From: DASRBO01 sp035653595
GTDB lineage: Bacteria; Actinomycetota; Acidimicrobiia; Acidimicrobiales; JAJPHE01
Length of the DNA stretch: 64,000 nucleotides
Direction of reading: 5' to 3'
NCBI GenBank assembly: GCA_035653595.1
Contig: DASRBO010000040.1
Location: 1 to 64,000 of the forward strand
Every line of letters begins with the position of its first letter. Within the stretch, counting starts at the first letter, position 1. This document shows positions 51,002-59,093 of the stretch, piece after piece. The notes beneath the pieces are model-generated. The model saw nothing but the letters and a program-made list of their open reading frames with translations, was not told where the DNA came from and searched no databases. A program made the translations under genes and the position numbers.

Positions 51002-51526
51002 ATGAAGGCGGTCGCGGAGACCGATCGTGTTGGCCTGTGGCCGTGGTCCGACGCTGACGCTGAGGTGCTCGCGCTCCTCGGCACAGACGAGGTCGTCCGC
51101 TACCTGGGTGGTCTACCATGGACGGTCGATACCGCCTGGGCCTCTATCGAGCTCTGGCGCCAGATCGAGAGACGCCTCGGGATCACCACTTGGGCGGTCA
51201 AGCTCAGCGATACCGGAGAGCTGATCGGGACTTGCGGCTTCGCCGGCACCAATGTCTCCTGGCTCCGGTTCGACTTCGTCATCGAGATCGGGTGGACCCT
51301 CGGTCGGCCGTGGTGGCGCCAGGGCCTGGCGACGGAGGCGGCCCGGGCCGCACTCGAAATAGGTCTCGCTTTCTATCCCGCCGAGAGGATCATCTCCAAG
51401 TGCCACCCGGAGAACCTCGCCAGCGAGAGAGTCATGCGACGCCTGGGGATGCGGAGAATAGGGCTGATTCAGGGGAACTGGTCGCAGCCGACGTTGCTCT
51501 ACCGGCTACCACCTCAGAGTCGATGA
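51002..51526 (+). CDS. GNAT acetyltransferase, RimJ/RimL type
   Basis: A 174-residue GNAT-fold protein. LIGTCGFAG and the acetyl-CoA loop region WWRQGLATEAARAAL carry the Q/RxxGxA-like motif as RQGLAT, and HPENLASERVMRRLGM is the conserved end of the RimJ/RimL branch. Such enzymes acetylate protein N-termini or small amines, including antibiotics. ATG at 51002 is preferred to longer frames. It stands alone in the island, 172 bases after the broken hydrolase. Confidence 0.82.
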   Translation: MKAVAETDRVGLWPWSDADAEVLALLGTDEVVRYLGGLPWTVDTAWASIELWRQIERRLGITTWAVKLSDTGELIGTCGFAGTNVSWLRFDFVIEIGWTLGRPWWRQGLATEAARAALEIGLAFYPAERIISKCHPENLASERVMRRLGMRRIGLIQGNWSQPTLLYRLPPQSR

Positions 51527-51648
51527 CCGTCATCCGGCGTCCGGTGTCAGGCCCAGGTAGGCGATCGACGCGGCCTATGGTGGGGGCAGACTGTGGTGGT
51601 CTTCCGGCCAGCGCTGATGGGTGAGCTGCACTTGATCCTGAAGGGCGG

Positions 51649-52587
51649 ATGATGGTCTCACGTGGCCGGGTGGTCGAGGTCGACGAGACTGCCGTCGATG
51701 ACTGGTGCCGCGGGCATCTCAGGGCGGGCGTCGGGGAGGGGCTATTCCGCAGCGGATACCTATCGACCGTGATCGGGGTTCGGCTGAAGTCTGGCGCAGG
51801 TGCGGTCATCAAGGTTCGGCCGCGGGCGGACCGGCTCGACGCCTGCCTGATGGTGCATCGTCGCCTGTTCGACCTCGGCTTTCCCTGCCCTGAGCCCCTC
51901 ACCGCCCTGGAGCCGTTCGGCGAGTGGGTGGCCCATGCCGAAGTGCTCGTTGAGGGAGGTGAGCTGTTTCCGGACTCCGGGCGGGACCCGGCCCCGGCCG
52001 CCCGCGCTCTGGCAAGCCTGGTTGACCTTGCCCCTCCGCCAGAGGAATTCCCTTCTTTGGACCCGCCCTTGCCGTGGACCGCCTGGGATCACCGAGAACC
52101 AGGACTGTGGCCATGGCCTGACGACCGGGACATCGACCTCAACGGTGCCGCTGCCCCCGATTGGATCCCCAGGACCGCTCGAGCGGTTCGGGAGCGACTC
52201 AGCTCCACGAGGCGGCCCAAGGTCATCGGCCACGGCGACTGGTACACCGCCAACCTGCGGTGGTCGCACAGCCAGCTACACGTCGCTTACGACTGGGACA
52301 GCGTCATCGCCGCCCCCGAGCCGACCGTCGCCGGCCTCGCCGCCGCCGTCTACCCGGCCACCCGAGGAGGCACCGAGGCGACCATCACGGAAACCGAAGG
52401 GTTCCTCGACGCCTACGGCACCGCCCGCGGCCGACCACTCAGCAGAGACGAAGGGGAAGAGGCCTGGGCCGCCGGCCTCTGGAACCGCGCCTTCGACGCC
52501 ATGAAGCAGTGCGTCACCGATGGGCCCCCGCGATCCCTGACTGAACCGGAGGCAAGGGAGCGGCTGCGCCGAGCGGGCGCCTTGTAG
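51649..52587 (+). CDS. Phosphotransferase-fold protein (aminoglycoside-phosphotransferase-like)
   Basis: A 312-residue protein with the APH/choline-kinase fold. AVIKVRPR supplies the ATP lysine (Lys55), GHGDWYTANLRW is the catalytic loop with Asp197 and Asn202, and VAYDWDSV holds the metal-binding Asp215. Family members phosphorylate aminoglycosides, macrolides, choline, homoserine or sugars. No resistance function can be claimed. ATG at 51649 or 51652 both follow GAAGGGCGG. Confidence 0.75.
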   Translation: MMVSRGRVVEVDETAVDDWCRGHLRAGVGEGLFRSGYLSTVIGVRLKSGAGAVIKVRPRADRLDACLMVHRRLFDLGFPCPEPLTALEPFGEWVAHAEVLVEGGELFPDSGRDPAPAARALASLVDLAPPPEEFPSLDPPLPWTAWDHREPGLWPWPDDRDIDLNGAAAPDWIPRTARAVRERLSSTRRPKVIGHGDWYTANLRWSHSQLHVAYDWDSVIAAPEPTVAGLAAAVYPATRGGTEATITETEGFLDAYGTARGRPLSRDEGEEAWAAGLWNRAFDAMKQCVTDGPPRSLTEPEARERLRRAGAL

Positions 52588-52723
52588 GTCATTCAGAAGG
52601 GACCGAGGTCTGAGCGAACCGCCTGGCTCGGACCGACGGTCAGCCGAGAGAACCCTGCCGCCTCGGCCTTATCGTCGGCGTCGCGTCGTGGAGCTCCTCC
52701 CCCGGCGTCGTAGGCCAGCGGCG

Positions 52724-53587
52724 CTACACGGCATCGAGCGCTGTCCACGGGGGACCCTTGCGCACGGCGTCCATGAAGGCGACCGCCGACTCCCTGTCCG
52801 GCCGCTCGTCTTCCGGTCGCCAGCCGTGCGCGGCGACGACAGCAAGGGCGAGGCCCCGGCAAGCAACAACAAGGTCTCTGTCAGCACCCGAATAGCTCTC
52901 GCCGACCTCGAGCGGCACCCAACCAAGGTCCCACTCGACTGGTCCGAGCACGCAGTTCTCGAAGTCAACGAAGAGCGGGCCGTTCTTCGTGTTGAGCACG
53001 TTCCACGGGTGGGGCTCGCCGTGCAGCGGCTGCTCCGGGGCACCGCGATCGACGACGAACTGTCGGAGGGTGGTGAGCGTGTGGACGAGAAGGTCCCGAT
53101 CCTCGTCGGTAAGGTCGGGTGTAACGTCGCGCCTCGCAATCCACTGTTGAACGTCGGCGACCCGATCCGTGAAGTGCGGTGTTTCCACATCGACTCGCCG
53201 CATCGCACCGTGGAGCTGTTCGAGGGCGTTGGCGTAGGCTTCCGACCGGAGTGCTCGCGTCGGCACCGGTTCGTAGTAGCGCAAGAGCTCGATCTCGAAC
53301 CCCTCTCGGACGAAAACTCGTCCCTCGACCCGAGGCTCCAGCGCCGCGACCGGCGCGCCGGTGTCGGCAAGGCGCCGCACCAACTCCACCTCTCGCTCTG
53401 CACCTACTGCCGCGGCGAACACCCGATAGCCGAGCGGCGCGACCCGGGCGACCACATCGCACGGCATTAGACGGGCAACAAGTCGGTTGGAATCGTTGAG
53501 CACGATGGCGTCATCGACGGCCAAACCGAGCGCGGAAGCAACCGCAATCGCCGCATAGCGTGCTGCTCGTTGCGCCGCCTGGTGCAT
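52724..53587 (-). CDS. Phosphotransferase-family protein with HGE catalytic loop
   Basis: A 287-residue APH-like protein. HGEPHPWNVL (189-198) is the catalytic loop, with Glu191 where APH enzymes have Asp, and FVDFENCV holds the metal-binding Asp208. The N-lobe is less regular but keeps an AREVELVRRL-like helix. HGEPH variants are frequent in a phosphotransferase subgroup of unknown substrate. ATG at 53587 is the start. It converges with the plus-strand phosphotransferase gene, with 136 bases between them that hold no gene. Confidence 0.75.
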   Translation of the reverse strand: MHQAAQRAARYAAIAVASALGLAVDDAIVLNDSNRLVARLMPCDVVARVAPLGYRVFAAAVGAEREVELVRRLADTGAPVAALEPRVEGRVFVREGFEIELLRYYEPVPTRALRSEAYANALEQLHGAMRRVDVETPHFTDRVADVQQWIARRDVTPDLTDEDRDLLVHTLTTLRQFVVDRGAPEQPLHGEPHPWNVLNTKNGPLFVDFENCVLGPVEWDLGWVPLEVGESYSGADRDLVVACRGLALAVVAAHGWRPEDERPDRESAVAFMDAVRKGPPWTALDAV

Positions 53588-53912
53588 GGGCCGGCACCCT
53601 ACCGAGCCGGCGGCGGTGACGCTCGCGGATATGTCACCGGTAACCGGATGGCACCCGGTGCGGCGGTTAGGCCGGTCGGAAGGTCGGAAGGCCCTGCCCT
53701 TCGGGGACAGGGACCACCGCCGCGGCAGCTGGTCGCCGACCCCGCTGCTCGTAGTGTCCCACCGACTACTCTGCGGTTCAAGTAAAAACACAAGAAGGAC
53801 TGTTTGACTCCCATTCGATCGCTGTGCGGTAGTCCAGTTGGGGGAAGCAAGTGGCGGACGAGCGTCCATCGGAACGTCGTACGCCCTCGGGTCGACGAAG
53901 AGTGCACCCGAG
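53588..53912 (+). other. 325-base gap with AT-rich control region
   Basis: No supported gene. The segment 53779-53810 is unusually AT-rich for this window (AAGTAAAAACACAAGAAGG) and is followed by TTGACT at 53803-53808, a possible -35. The stretch also has a direct repeat GGTCGGAA at about 53680. It probably holds the promoter of the downstream gene. Confidence 0.4.
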
Positions 53913-54635
53913 GTGACTAGTCCCTGGGTCGGGTTCTGGCAGGTGATGTACGACGACAGCGATGACGAGATCGTCCCGTACCCGGCTCTGTACACGACGA
54001 TGTCTTTGCGGCGATCAGGCTTCTCGGCATATACCGAAGCGCACTTTATCGAGCTGCGGGCCGCGGCCAACCGACGGCCGGCCGTGGGTTGGCCCCCCAC
54101 AGACGACGAGCGGCAGGCCTGGCACGACACCATCTCTGTGTCGACCGGCACCTGCGCATGGCGGCAGTCCCCCGGGGGATGGAGGGTCGAGCACCGGCCC
54201 GACGACACCGGGGGCGGTATGCACCCGCTCCCGACCGTGAGGCCGGCAACGCTGGAAGGCGACATCGCAACTGTCGGAGGTGAGCGATGGCGACGCCTAA
54301 GCGGCGGCGGCTCAAGCCCCCTCGCCGGCGCCTGGCGGCAAGACCAGTCGGGCGAACGCTGGACATACCTGGTCACCGCGGGCCACTACGCCGTGGTGCG
54401 CAGCGCCTTAGACCGAGGCCCGTCGGACAAGGACCGGGTTGGGGCCAACGCCGGCGCCCGGGTCGAGGCCGGCCGAAGCTTCGATCACTGGCCGTTCATC
54501 ACCACCAATGGTGTCGGCTCCATGGATGGTCGCAAACATGAGACGTTTCGCGTCACACACGTCGAGAGCGAATCGTTTTCCGCAGGCTTCGCGTCGGACG
54601 GATCCGACGCCGTCCCGTGGCGACGACTTGAGTGA
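53913..54635 (+). CDS. Hypothetical protein with two lipocalin-like halves
   Basis: A 240-residue soluble protein. The two halves show a similar rhythm, beginning SPWVGFWQVMYDD (near residue 3) and SSPLAGAWRQDQSGERWTY (near residue 135). Each starts with a G-x-W strand and continues with alternating hydrophobic strands, as in lipocalin-like barrels. The first half ends with WRVEHRPDD, the second with AVPWRRLE. No family is assigned. GTG at 53913 is chosen; TTG at 53838 would add 25 residues without pattern. Confidence 0.5.
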   Translation: MTSPWVGFWQVMYDDSDDEIVPYPALYTTMSLRRSGFSAYTEAHFIELRAAANRRPAVGWPPTDDERQAWHDTISVSTGTCAWRQSPGGWRVEHRPDDTGGGMHPLPTVRPATLEGDIATVGGERWRRLSGGGSSPLAGAWRQDQSGERWTYLVTAGHYAVVRSALDRGPSDKDRVGANAGARVEAGRSFDHWPFITTNGVGSMDGRKHETFRVTHVESESFSAGFASDGSDAVPWRRLE

Positions 54636-54877
54636 CGCGCGTTCCCGGATGCCGCCCGGCCCCTTCCAGCCCGACGTTCCGGCAGGCCTGGGCACCGGGG
54701 TGGAGTTGCTGGCATGCCAGGACGCGAGCGTGATCGGTGCGACGGGCACGATCTGGGTCTTGGATCCACGCCTGCGCACCAGGAAGCAGCCGAACCGGCG
54801 GTGGCTAGCCGGTACGCGCCAGCACCGACCTTCTCCTGGGCGTGACGGTACCCGGGCGAGGCCGGCCGCTCGTGACC

Positions 54878-54883
54878 TACGAT
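54878..54883 (+). promoter_or_regulatory. -10 box of the globin gene (leaderless)
   Basis: TACGAT ends seven bases before the ATG at 54891. Confidence 0.45.
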
Positions 54884-54890
54884 CGTCGCC

Positions 54891-55343
54891 ATGGAGCTGA
54901 CGATCTACGAGGCGGTCGGCGGAGCCGACGCTCTCCTGGCGCTCGCTGAGGCCTGGCACCGGCGCTGTCTGGCCGACCCCATCCTGGCTCACCCGTTCGA
55001 GGGCGGGGTTCACCCGGAACACACCCAGAGACTGGCCGCCTACTGGTCTGAACAACTCGGCGGTCCTGCCGTGTACACGAAATCGATCGGTGACTACTCC
55101 CACGTCGTGCGCGCTCATACCGGCAATGGGCCCCACGAGCAGATGGACGGTCGCGCAGTGGCAGCCTTCGTGGCAGCTCTGGATGATGTGGGCATCTCGA
55201 CCGAACCGCGTCTACGGTTTCAGCTCATCGCCTGGTTCACCTGGGCCACCGCCATGCTCAATCACCGGTGGGCGTCGCGCGACGAGGTTCCGAGCGACCT
55301 TCCTCTGCCCTTGTGGAGTTGGGACGGGACCGAAGGCTGGTAG
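54891..55343 (+). CDS. Truncated haemoglobin (group II-like)
   Basis: A 150-residue 2-on-2 globin. IYEAVGGADALLALAEAW is the A/B-helix start, SEQLGGPAVYT matches the family WGGP-x-x-Y, and VVRAHTGNG carries the proximal His76. The tail after residue 120 is longer than in Mycobacterium GlbO. Group II truncated haemoglobins bind O2 tightly and are linked to redox or nitric oxide tolerance. The TACGAT -10 box suggests a leaderless transcript. Confidence 0.8.
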   Translation: MELTIYEAVGGADALLALAEAWHRRCLADPILAHPFEGGVHPEHTQRLAAYWSEQLGGPAVYTKSIGDYSHVVRAHTGNGPHEQMDGRAVAAFVAALDDVGISTEPRLRFQLIAWFTWATAMLNHRWASRDEVPSDLPLPLWSWDGTEGW

Positions 55344-55436
55344 GATCGAAACAGGACGTACTTGCTTCATTGGCCGAAGGCCCATGAAGGCCTTCGGCGA
55401 ACACTGATGATGGCGTCGTCTGACGGCACGGAGGTC

Positions 55437-55590
55437 TCATCCTGGGCGGGAGAGGGCATCCACAGTCGTTTCGAACAGGTCGGCTAGGGCGAAGGCCAGT
55501 CGCAGGCTTGGCCCCCACCGGCCGGCCTCGAGGGCACCAGCTGTTGGGGGGAGGTGCCTCGCAGCCGAAACCCGCTTGCCCTCAGCGTCG
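55437..55590 (-). pseudogene. C-terminal remnant of an XRE-family regulator
   Basis: On the minus strand the sequence ALEAGRWGPSLRLAF, then ALADLFETTVDAL, reads like the second half of a Cro/C1-type HTH domain and ends at TGA (55439-55437). Upstream, GTSPQQLV lies in a different frame. A single missing base near 55527-55540 would join them to a normal HTH. The N-terminal part is not recognisable. Confidence 0.55.
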
Positions 55591-55611
55591 GCGAGGACTG
55601 AACTTGGACCT

Positions 55612-56028
55612 ATGGGGAAGCTAGACCGCGCGGAGGCCTTGGTCCGCCAGCGCGTCGGCGTCGGTCTGCCGGTGCCGGGCGAGCGCCGGACTCGCGATCA
55701 GGTCAAAGGGCTGCTCGATTTGACCTACGACGACGACCCTCGGGTGCGCCAGGTGGCAATCCGGAGCCTTTGCCCATGCCACATTCAGGGCGATGTGCCC
55801 GAGGTCTGGGACCGGCTCCTGGATCTGGTTGATGACAACGACGACGGCGTCCGCCATGACGTGTTGCACAGCCTTGTAGACGGGTCACCGAGGCGACTCA
55901 GGCTCAGGGTCGTGCAAGCCCTCGAAGTCATGGCCAAGGATCGGGGCATCCGACGAAGTCGCCGACAGTTCGCCCAAGAGGCTCTCCGGCGGTATCACCG
56001 CACCGGGCAACTCGACCCGCACGCCTGA
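55612..56028 (+). CDS. HEAT-repeat-like small protein
   Basis: A 138-residue all-helical protein with two to three HEAT-like units (YDDDPRVRQVAIRSLC, VPEVWDRLLDLVDDNDDGV, RLRLRVVQALEVM). The ending RRSRRQFAQEALRRYHRTG is basic. HEAT-like units serve protein binding, and no partner is evident. ATG at 55612 is the likely start; a longer frame begins upstream without similarity. About 270 bases before it are non-coding apart from the XRE remnant. Confidence 0.7.
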   Translation: MGKLDRAEALVRQRVGVGLPVPGERRTRDQVKGLLDLTYDDDPRVRQVAIRSLCPCHIQGDVPEVWDRLLDLVDDNDDGVRHDVLHSLVDGSPRRLRLRVVQALEVMAKDRGIRRSRRQFAQEALRRYHRTGQLDPHA

Positions 56029-56137
56029 CCGACCGCCGGGGCCGGATGCGGTCACGCCGCGTCAACGGGCTCCCTCCCGATACTGCCCACGCGCCTTCTC
56101 CCATCGCAGCCTGGCTCTTTCAGCGATGCCGCTCCCA

Positions 56138-56760
56138 CTACCTAGGCAGCTCCTCGAGAGGGCCACGATCTTTGGTCGCGAGGCTTCGATGAAGTTGCGG
56201 ACGGCGAAGTTGGAGACGGGACCCTTGGTCGACCGGTGCAGGGCGTGGACGACGCCGTCGATCAGCACCACGGTCCCGAGCGGTAGTCGCCACAGGAAAC
56301 TCCGCCACGAAGCGTTCGAAGTCGGGGCAGTTGCCGTTCAGGTCTCGATGTGCCAACTGCGACGCCAGTCGAGCGCCGTGGTCGTCCAGCCACAACCGGG
56401 GCAACGGCGCTGGGCTTTGTCATGTTCACCGGGCATCCGGACCTGGAACTCGACTTCGCATCGGGGCAACGGACGCGGCCACGGCTGACTCGGAGGACGT
56501 CAGGCAAGGCGCTCCCAGAGCCGCCAGCCGACCTCGTCCATCAGCGCGTCATCGAGCAGCCCGGCCGCATTGGCCTCGCAGAGGGCGACCACGCGGTCAG
56601 TCCTCAGGTTCGGCGCCCAGCGAATTCTGAGCCCGCTGTCCACGCCTCGGAGGCTATGAGCCCGGGCAACCGGGTTCACCGGAACTGCCGTCTCCCCGAC
56701 GAAGGGGGGACCAACCTTCGGAGCCGCTTCGTTGGAAGCAGCCATCCCTCCCATGGACAC
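56138..56760 (-). pseudogene. Zinc-ribbon protein gene broken by five small indels
   Basis: Reading the minus strand across frames gives one protein: LRTDRVVALCEANAAGLLD, DEVGWRLWERL, DVLRVSRGRVRCP, CEVEFQVRMPGEHDKAQRRCPGCGW, LNGNCPDFERFVAEF, VVLIDGVVHALH, PVSNFAVRNFIEAS and finally LEELPR before TAG. This matches a widespread actinobacterial protein with a CPxC/CPxC zinc ribbon. The breaks lie near 56509, 56464, 56340, 56272 and 56158, each a change of one or two bases. No in-frame nonsense change is needed to explain the loss. Confidence 0.7.
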
Positions 56761-56783
56761 CCGGTGGGTGCGATCATAGGGCT

Positions 56784-57536
56784 ATGGCAGTGATCCTCAC
56801 CACGAGCTGGCCCGGCCTCACCCCCGACGACTACGAGCGCCTGCGTCAGGAGCTCATGCGTGAGGGGTCCCTGCCGGAGGCTCTGCGACTGCAGATCGCC
56901 GCAGTGCAGGGCACCCAACTCTATGTCACCGAGGTGTGGGAATCAGCCAGGGCGGCAGACGAGTTCCGGAGCGGCCGTCTAGCCCGCGCCGTGCGCCGTG
57001 CCGGCATCGACCCGCCTGGGCCTCCTGAGGTGATGGAGGTTCACCGAATACTCGGCCCGGCCGGGCGACCGACGGCCCGGGCATCCCGCCGGGTGCTCGT
57101 CGTGGCCAACAAGACTCTGGGCAGTCGAGCACTGGAAGCAGAACTACGTCGGCAGGCGGAGGCCGGTCCCTGCGTGTTCCATTTACTGGTGCCGGCCGCC
57201 CCGCCCGGCGTTGCGGATCTCCCCGGTGAAGCCAACCTGGAGGATCCGTTCCTCCAGGACCAACTGATGCAGGCCTCGCTGGAACAGGCTCGCCAGCTCC
57301 TCGACGAGCACCTGGAGGCCCTGCGACGTTCCGGAATCGACGCCACGGGCGAGGTGGGCCTGGCCGACCCGGCGACCGCCGTGCGGTTCGTCGTCGGGCG
57401 ACGCCGGTTCGACGAGGTCATTCTCTCGACCCTTCCCTCCGGGCTCTCCCGCTGGCTGGGCATGGACCTGCCGAGCCGTCTACGCCGCATGCTCGAGGTT
57501 CCCCTGACTGTCGTCACGGCTGAAGCTACAGACTGA
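56784..57536 (+). CDS. Two-domain protein: dimeric alpha/beta barrel plus UspA-like domain
   Basis: A 250-residue protein. Residues 1-90 look like a small antibiotic-monooxygenase/EthD-type barrel unit (LTPDDYERLRQELM, LYVTEVWESARAADEF). Residues about 103-248 have a universal-stress-protein-like fold (RVLVVANKTLGSRALEAEL, FDEVILSTLPSGLSRWL, DLPSRLRRMLEVPLTVV). The G-x2-G-x9-G(S/T) nucleotide motif of UspA is not clear. It is probably a stress or ligand-binding protein. ATG at 56784. Confidence 0.65.
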   Translation: MAVILTTSWPGLTPDDYERLRQELMREGSLPEALRLQIAAVQGTQLYVTEVWESARAADEFRSGRLARAVRRAGIDPPGPPEVMEVHRILGPAGRPTARASRRVLVVANKTLGSRALEAELRRQAEAGPCVFHLLVPAAPPGVADLPGEANLEDPFLQDQLMQASLEQARQLLDEHLEALRRSGIDATGEVGLADPATAVRFVVGRRRFDEVILSTLPSGLSRWLGMDLPSRLRRMLEVPLTVVTAEATD

Positions 57537-57586
57537 GGGGCGGCGCCGCTCTACAGCTGGCACGTCAGCGTGGCACAGTTGGGGCC

Positions 57587-58414
57587 ATGGTGAGCCAGAA
57601 CGATAGTCCGAGCCGGCCCTCGCACCGGTGGGTGACGCCGAGTGTCGCGGCTGCGGTCATCGCCGCCCTCAGCGTCGCGCTGCCTGCTCTCGCCGCCACC
57701 GGCTCGGCCGGTCAGATGGGCTACGACGTGTCATATCCCCAGTGCACCGGCTCGACCATGGGCTCAGCGCCGATTACGGCCGGCGCCTTTGACATCCTCG
57801 GAGCCAACGGGGGCCTGACCTACGCCGCCAACCCCTGCCTGGCGGCCGAGTATTCGTGGGCCAGTGGAGGTCGAGCGGTGGTGTCGTTCTACGCGAACAC
57901 CGGCAACCCTGGGCCGCAGTCGGCTCACTGGCCCGTCGGTCAACAGATCCCCGAGGTCTGTCCGGTCCTGAAGCACTACAGGCCGGGGACGTCTGCCTTC
58001 GACGCATGCTCGTACGACTACGGCTATGACGCGGCCGAGGACTCGTTCACCGATGTCCAGACCGCCACGTCGAGCTCGATCGGACAGGCCGCCCAGTGGT
58101 GGTTGGACATAGAGTCTGCCAACAGCTGGACCCGCAGCACCGAGGCCAACAACGCTGACATCCAGGGCGCCCTGGCCTACTTCCAACAGAACACCTCGGC
58201 GCGCTATGTCGGCATCTACACGAACTCGTCGAGCTGGTCCTCGATAACCGGGTCGACCGAGCGGTTTCGCAGCTACCCGTTCTGGGCGCCCGGGGCCACC
58301 CTGGCGACGGCGGCCGCTACCTGTGGCTCCAGTTCAGCCAGTGTGACGGGGGGCCATATTCGGTACGCGCAATACCAGGTCGGGAACTTCGACGACGACT
58401 ACGACTGCGGGTAG
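57587..58414 (+). CDS. Secreted GH25-lysozyme-like protein
   Basis: A 275-residue exported protein. A signal peptide (about 18-37; VAAAVIAALSVALPALA) precedes GYDVSYPQC, the first strand of a GH25/DUF1906-like barrel. WWLDIESANSW supplies the catalytic-type Asp-x-Glu, and RYVGIYTNSSSWSSITG, PFWAPGA and RYAQYQVGNFDDDYDC follow. Six cysteines suggest disulfides outside the cell. GH25 members cleave peptidoglycan or lack activity; here a wall-lytic or glycan-binding role is inferred. Confidence 0.72.
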   Translation: MVSQNDSPSRPSHRWVTPSVAAAVIAALSVALPALAATGSAGQMGYDVSYPQCTGSTMGSAPITAGAFDILGANGGLTYAANPCLAAEYSWASGGRAVVSFYANTGNPGPQSAHWPVGQQIPEVCPVLKHYRPGTSAFDACSYDYGYDAAEDSFTDVQTATSSSIGQAAQWWLDIESANSWTRSTEANNADIQGALAYFQQNTSARYVGIYTNSSSWSSITGSTERFRSYPFWAPGATLATAAATCGSSSASVTGGHIRYAQYQVGNFDDDYDCG

Positions 58415-58502
58415 GGACGGCGAGGCTCGATTTTGGACGACTGAGGCGGCTTGGCCCGAGGGTGAGCGCGCCAGTCCGGCCTGCAGGCTCCGCCGGCCAG
58501 GC

Positions 58503-59076
58503 TCATCGCTGCCGGTGGAGGGCAAGTACCGGCGCCCCCAGCGCATTTCGGATGTCGCCGATGAGGTCATGCTTGACCGCTTCCAAGTACGCGAAGTCGG
58601 TGGTATCCAGCTCCACGGTGGGAACGGGCGGTCCCAGCACCGGTGTGCGTATTCGGGCCAGGACCATCTCGAAGTAGGGCCGGAGGGCGTCCGTCATGGG
58701 GGGATCGCCCCGGGCGATGAATCGGCGCCGCAGGACTTCAGCGTCTGCCCAGAGGCAGATCTCGAAGCAGGGGCACTTGAGCTCGGAGACAAGCGCTCTG
58801 ACCGCCTCGGCTTGCTCGGGAATATTGAAGTTGGAGTCGATGACGGCCCCCTGCCCTGCGGCCACCACTGATCGGGCGACGTCGTTGATCACCTCGTCGA
58901 GGGCTCGCCCGATGAGATGGCCTTGGTCCTCTCCCAGGACGCTGGCGATCGAGTGGAACGAGCGTCGAAGGCCGTCCCGCCGGATGTGGGCGAAGCCGAG
59001 GTGCTCCGCCAAGAAGCGCGAGAGCGAGGTCTTGCCGGCCGCTGGCAATGACTAGCCCCCCAGGCACCACCGCCAA
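58503..59076 (-). pseudogene. P-loop kinase (AAA_33-like) gene with a frame break in Walker A
   Basis: The main frame, 59048-58503, encodes PAAGKTSLSRFLAEHLGF, RDGLRRSF and a typical kinase rest (GAVIDSNFN, LWADAEVLRRRF, DTTDF). The upstream frame, from TTG 59076, encodes VVPGGLVIASG, the strand before the P-loop. Joining them as SG-LPAAGKT would restore G-x4-GKT. The sequence TTGCCAGCGGC occurs once; two tandem copies would restore the frame, so one 11-base copy seems to have been lost near 59036-59048. Without repair the protein lacks its first Walker A glycine. Confidence 0.65.
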
Positions 59077-59093
59077 GGATAACAGGGGCTCCG

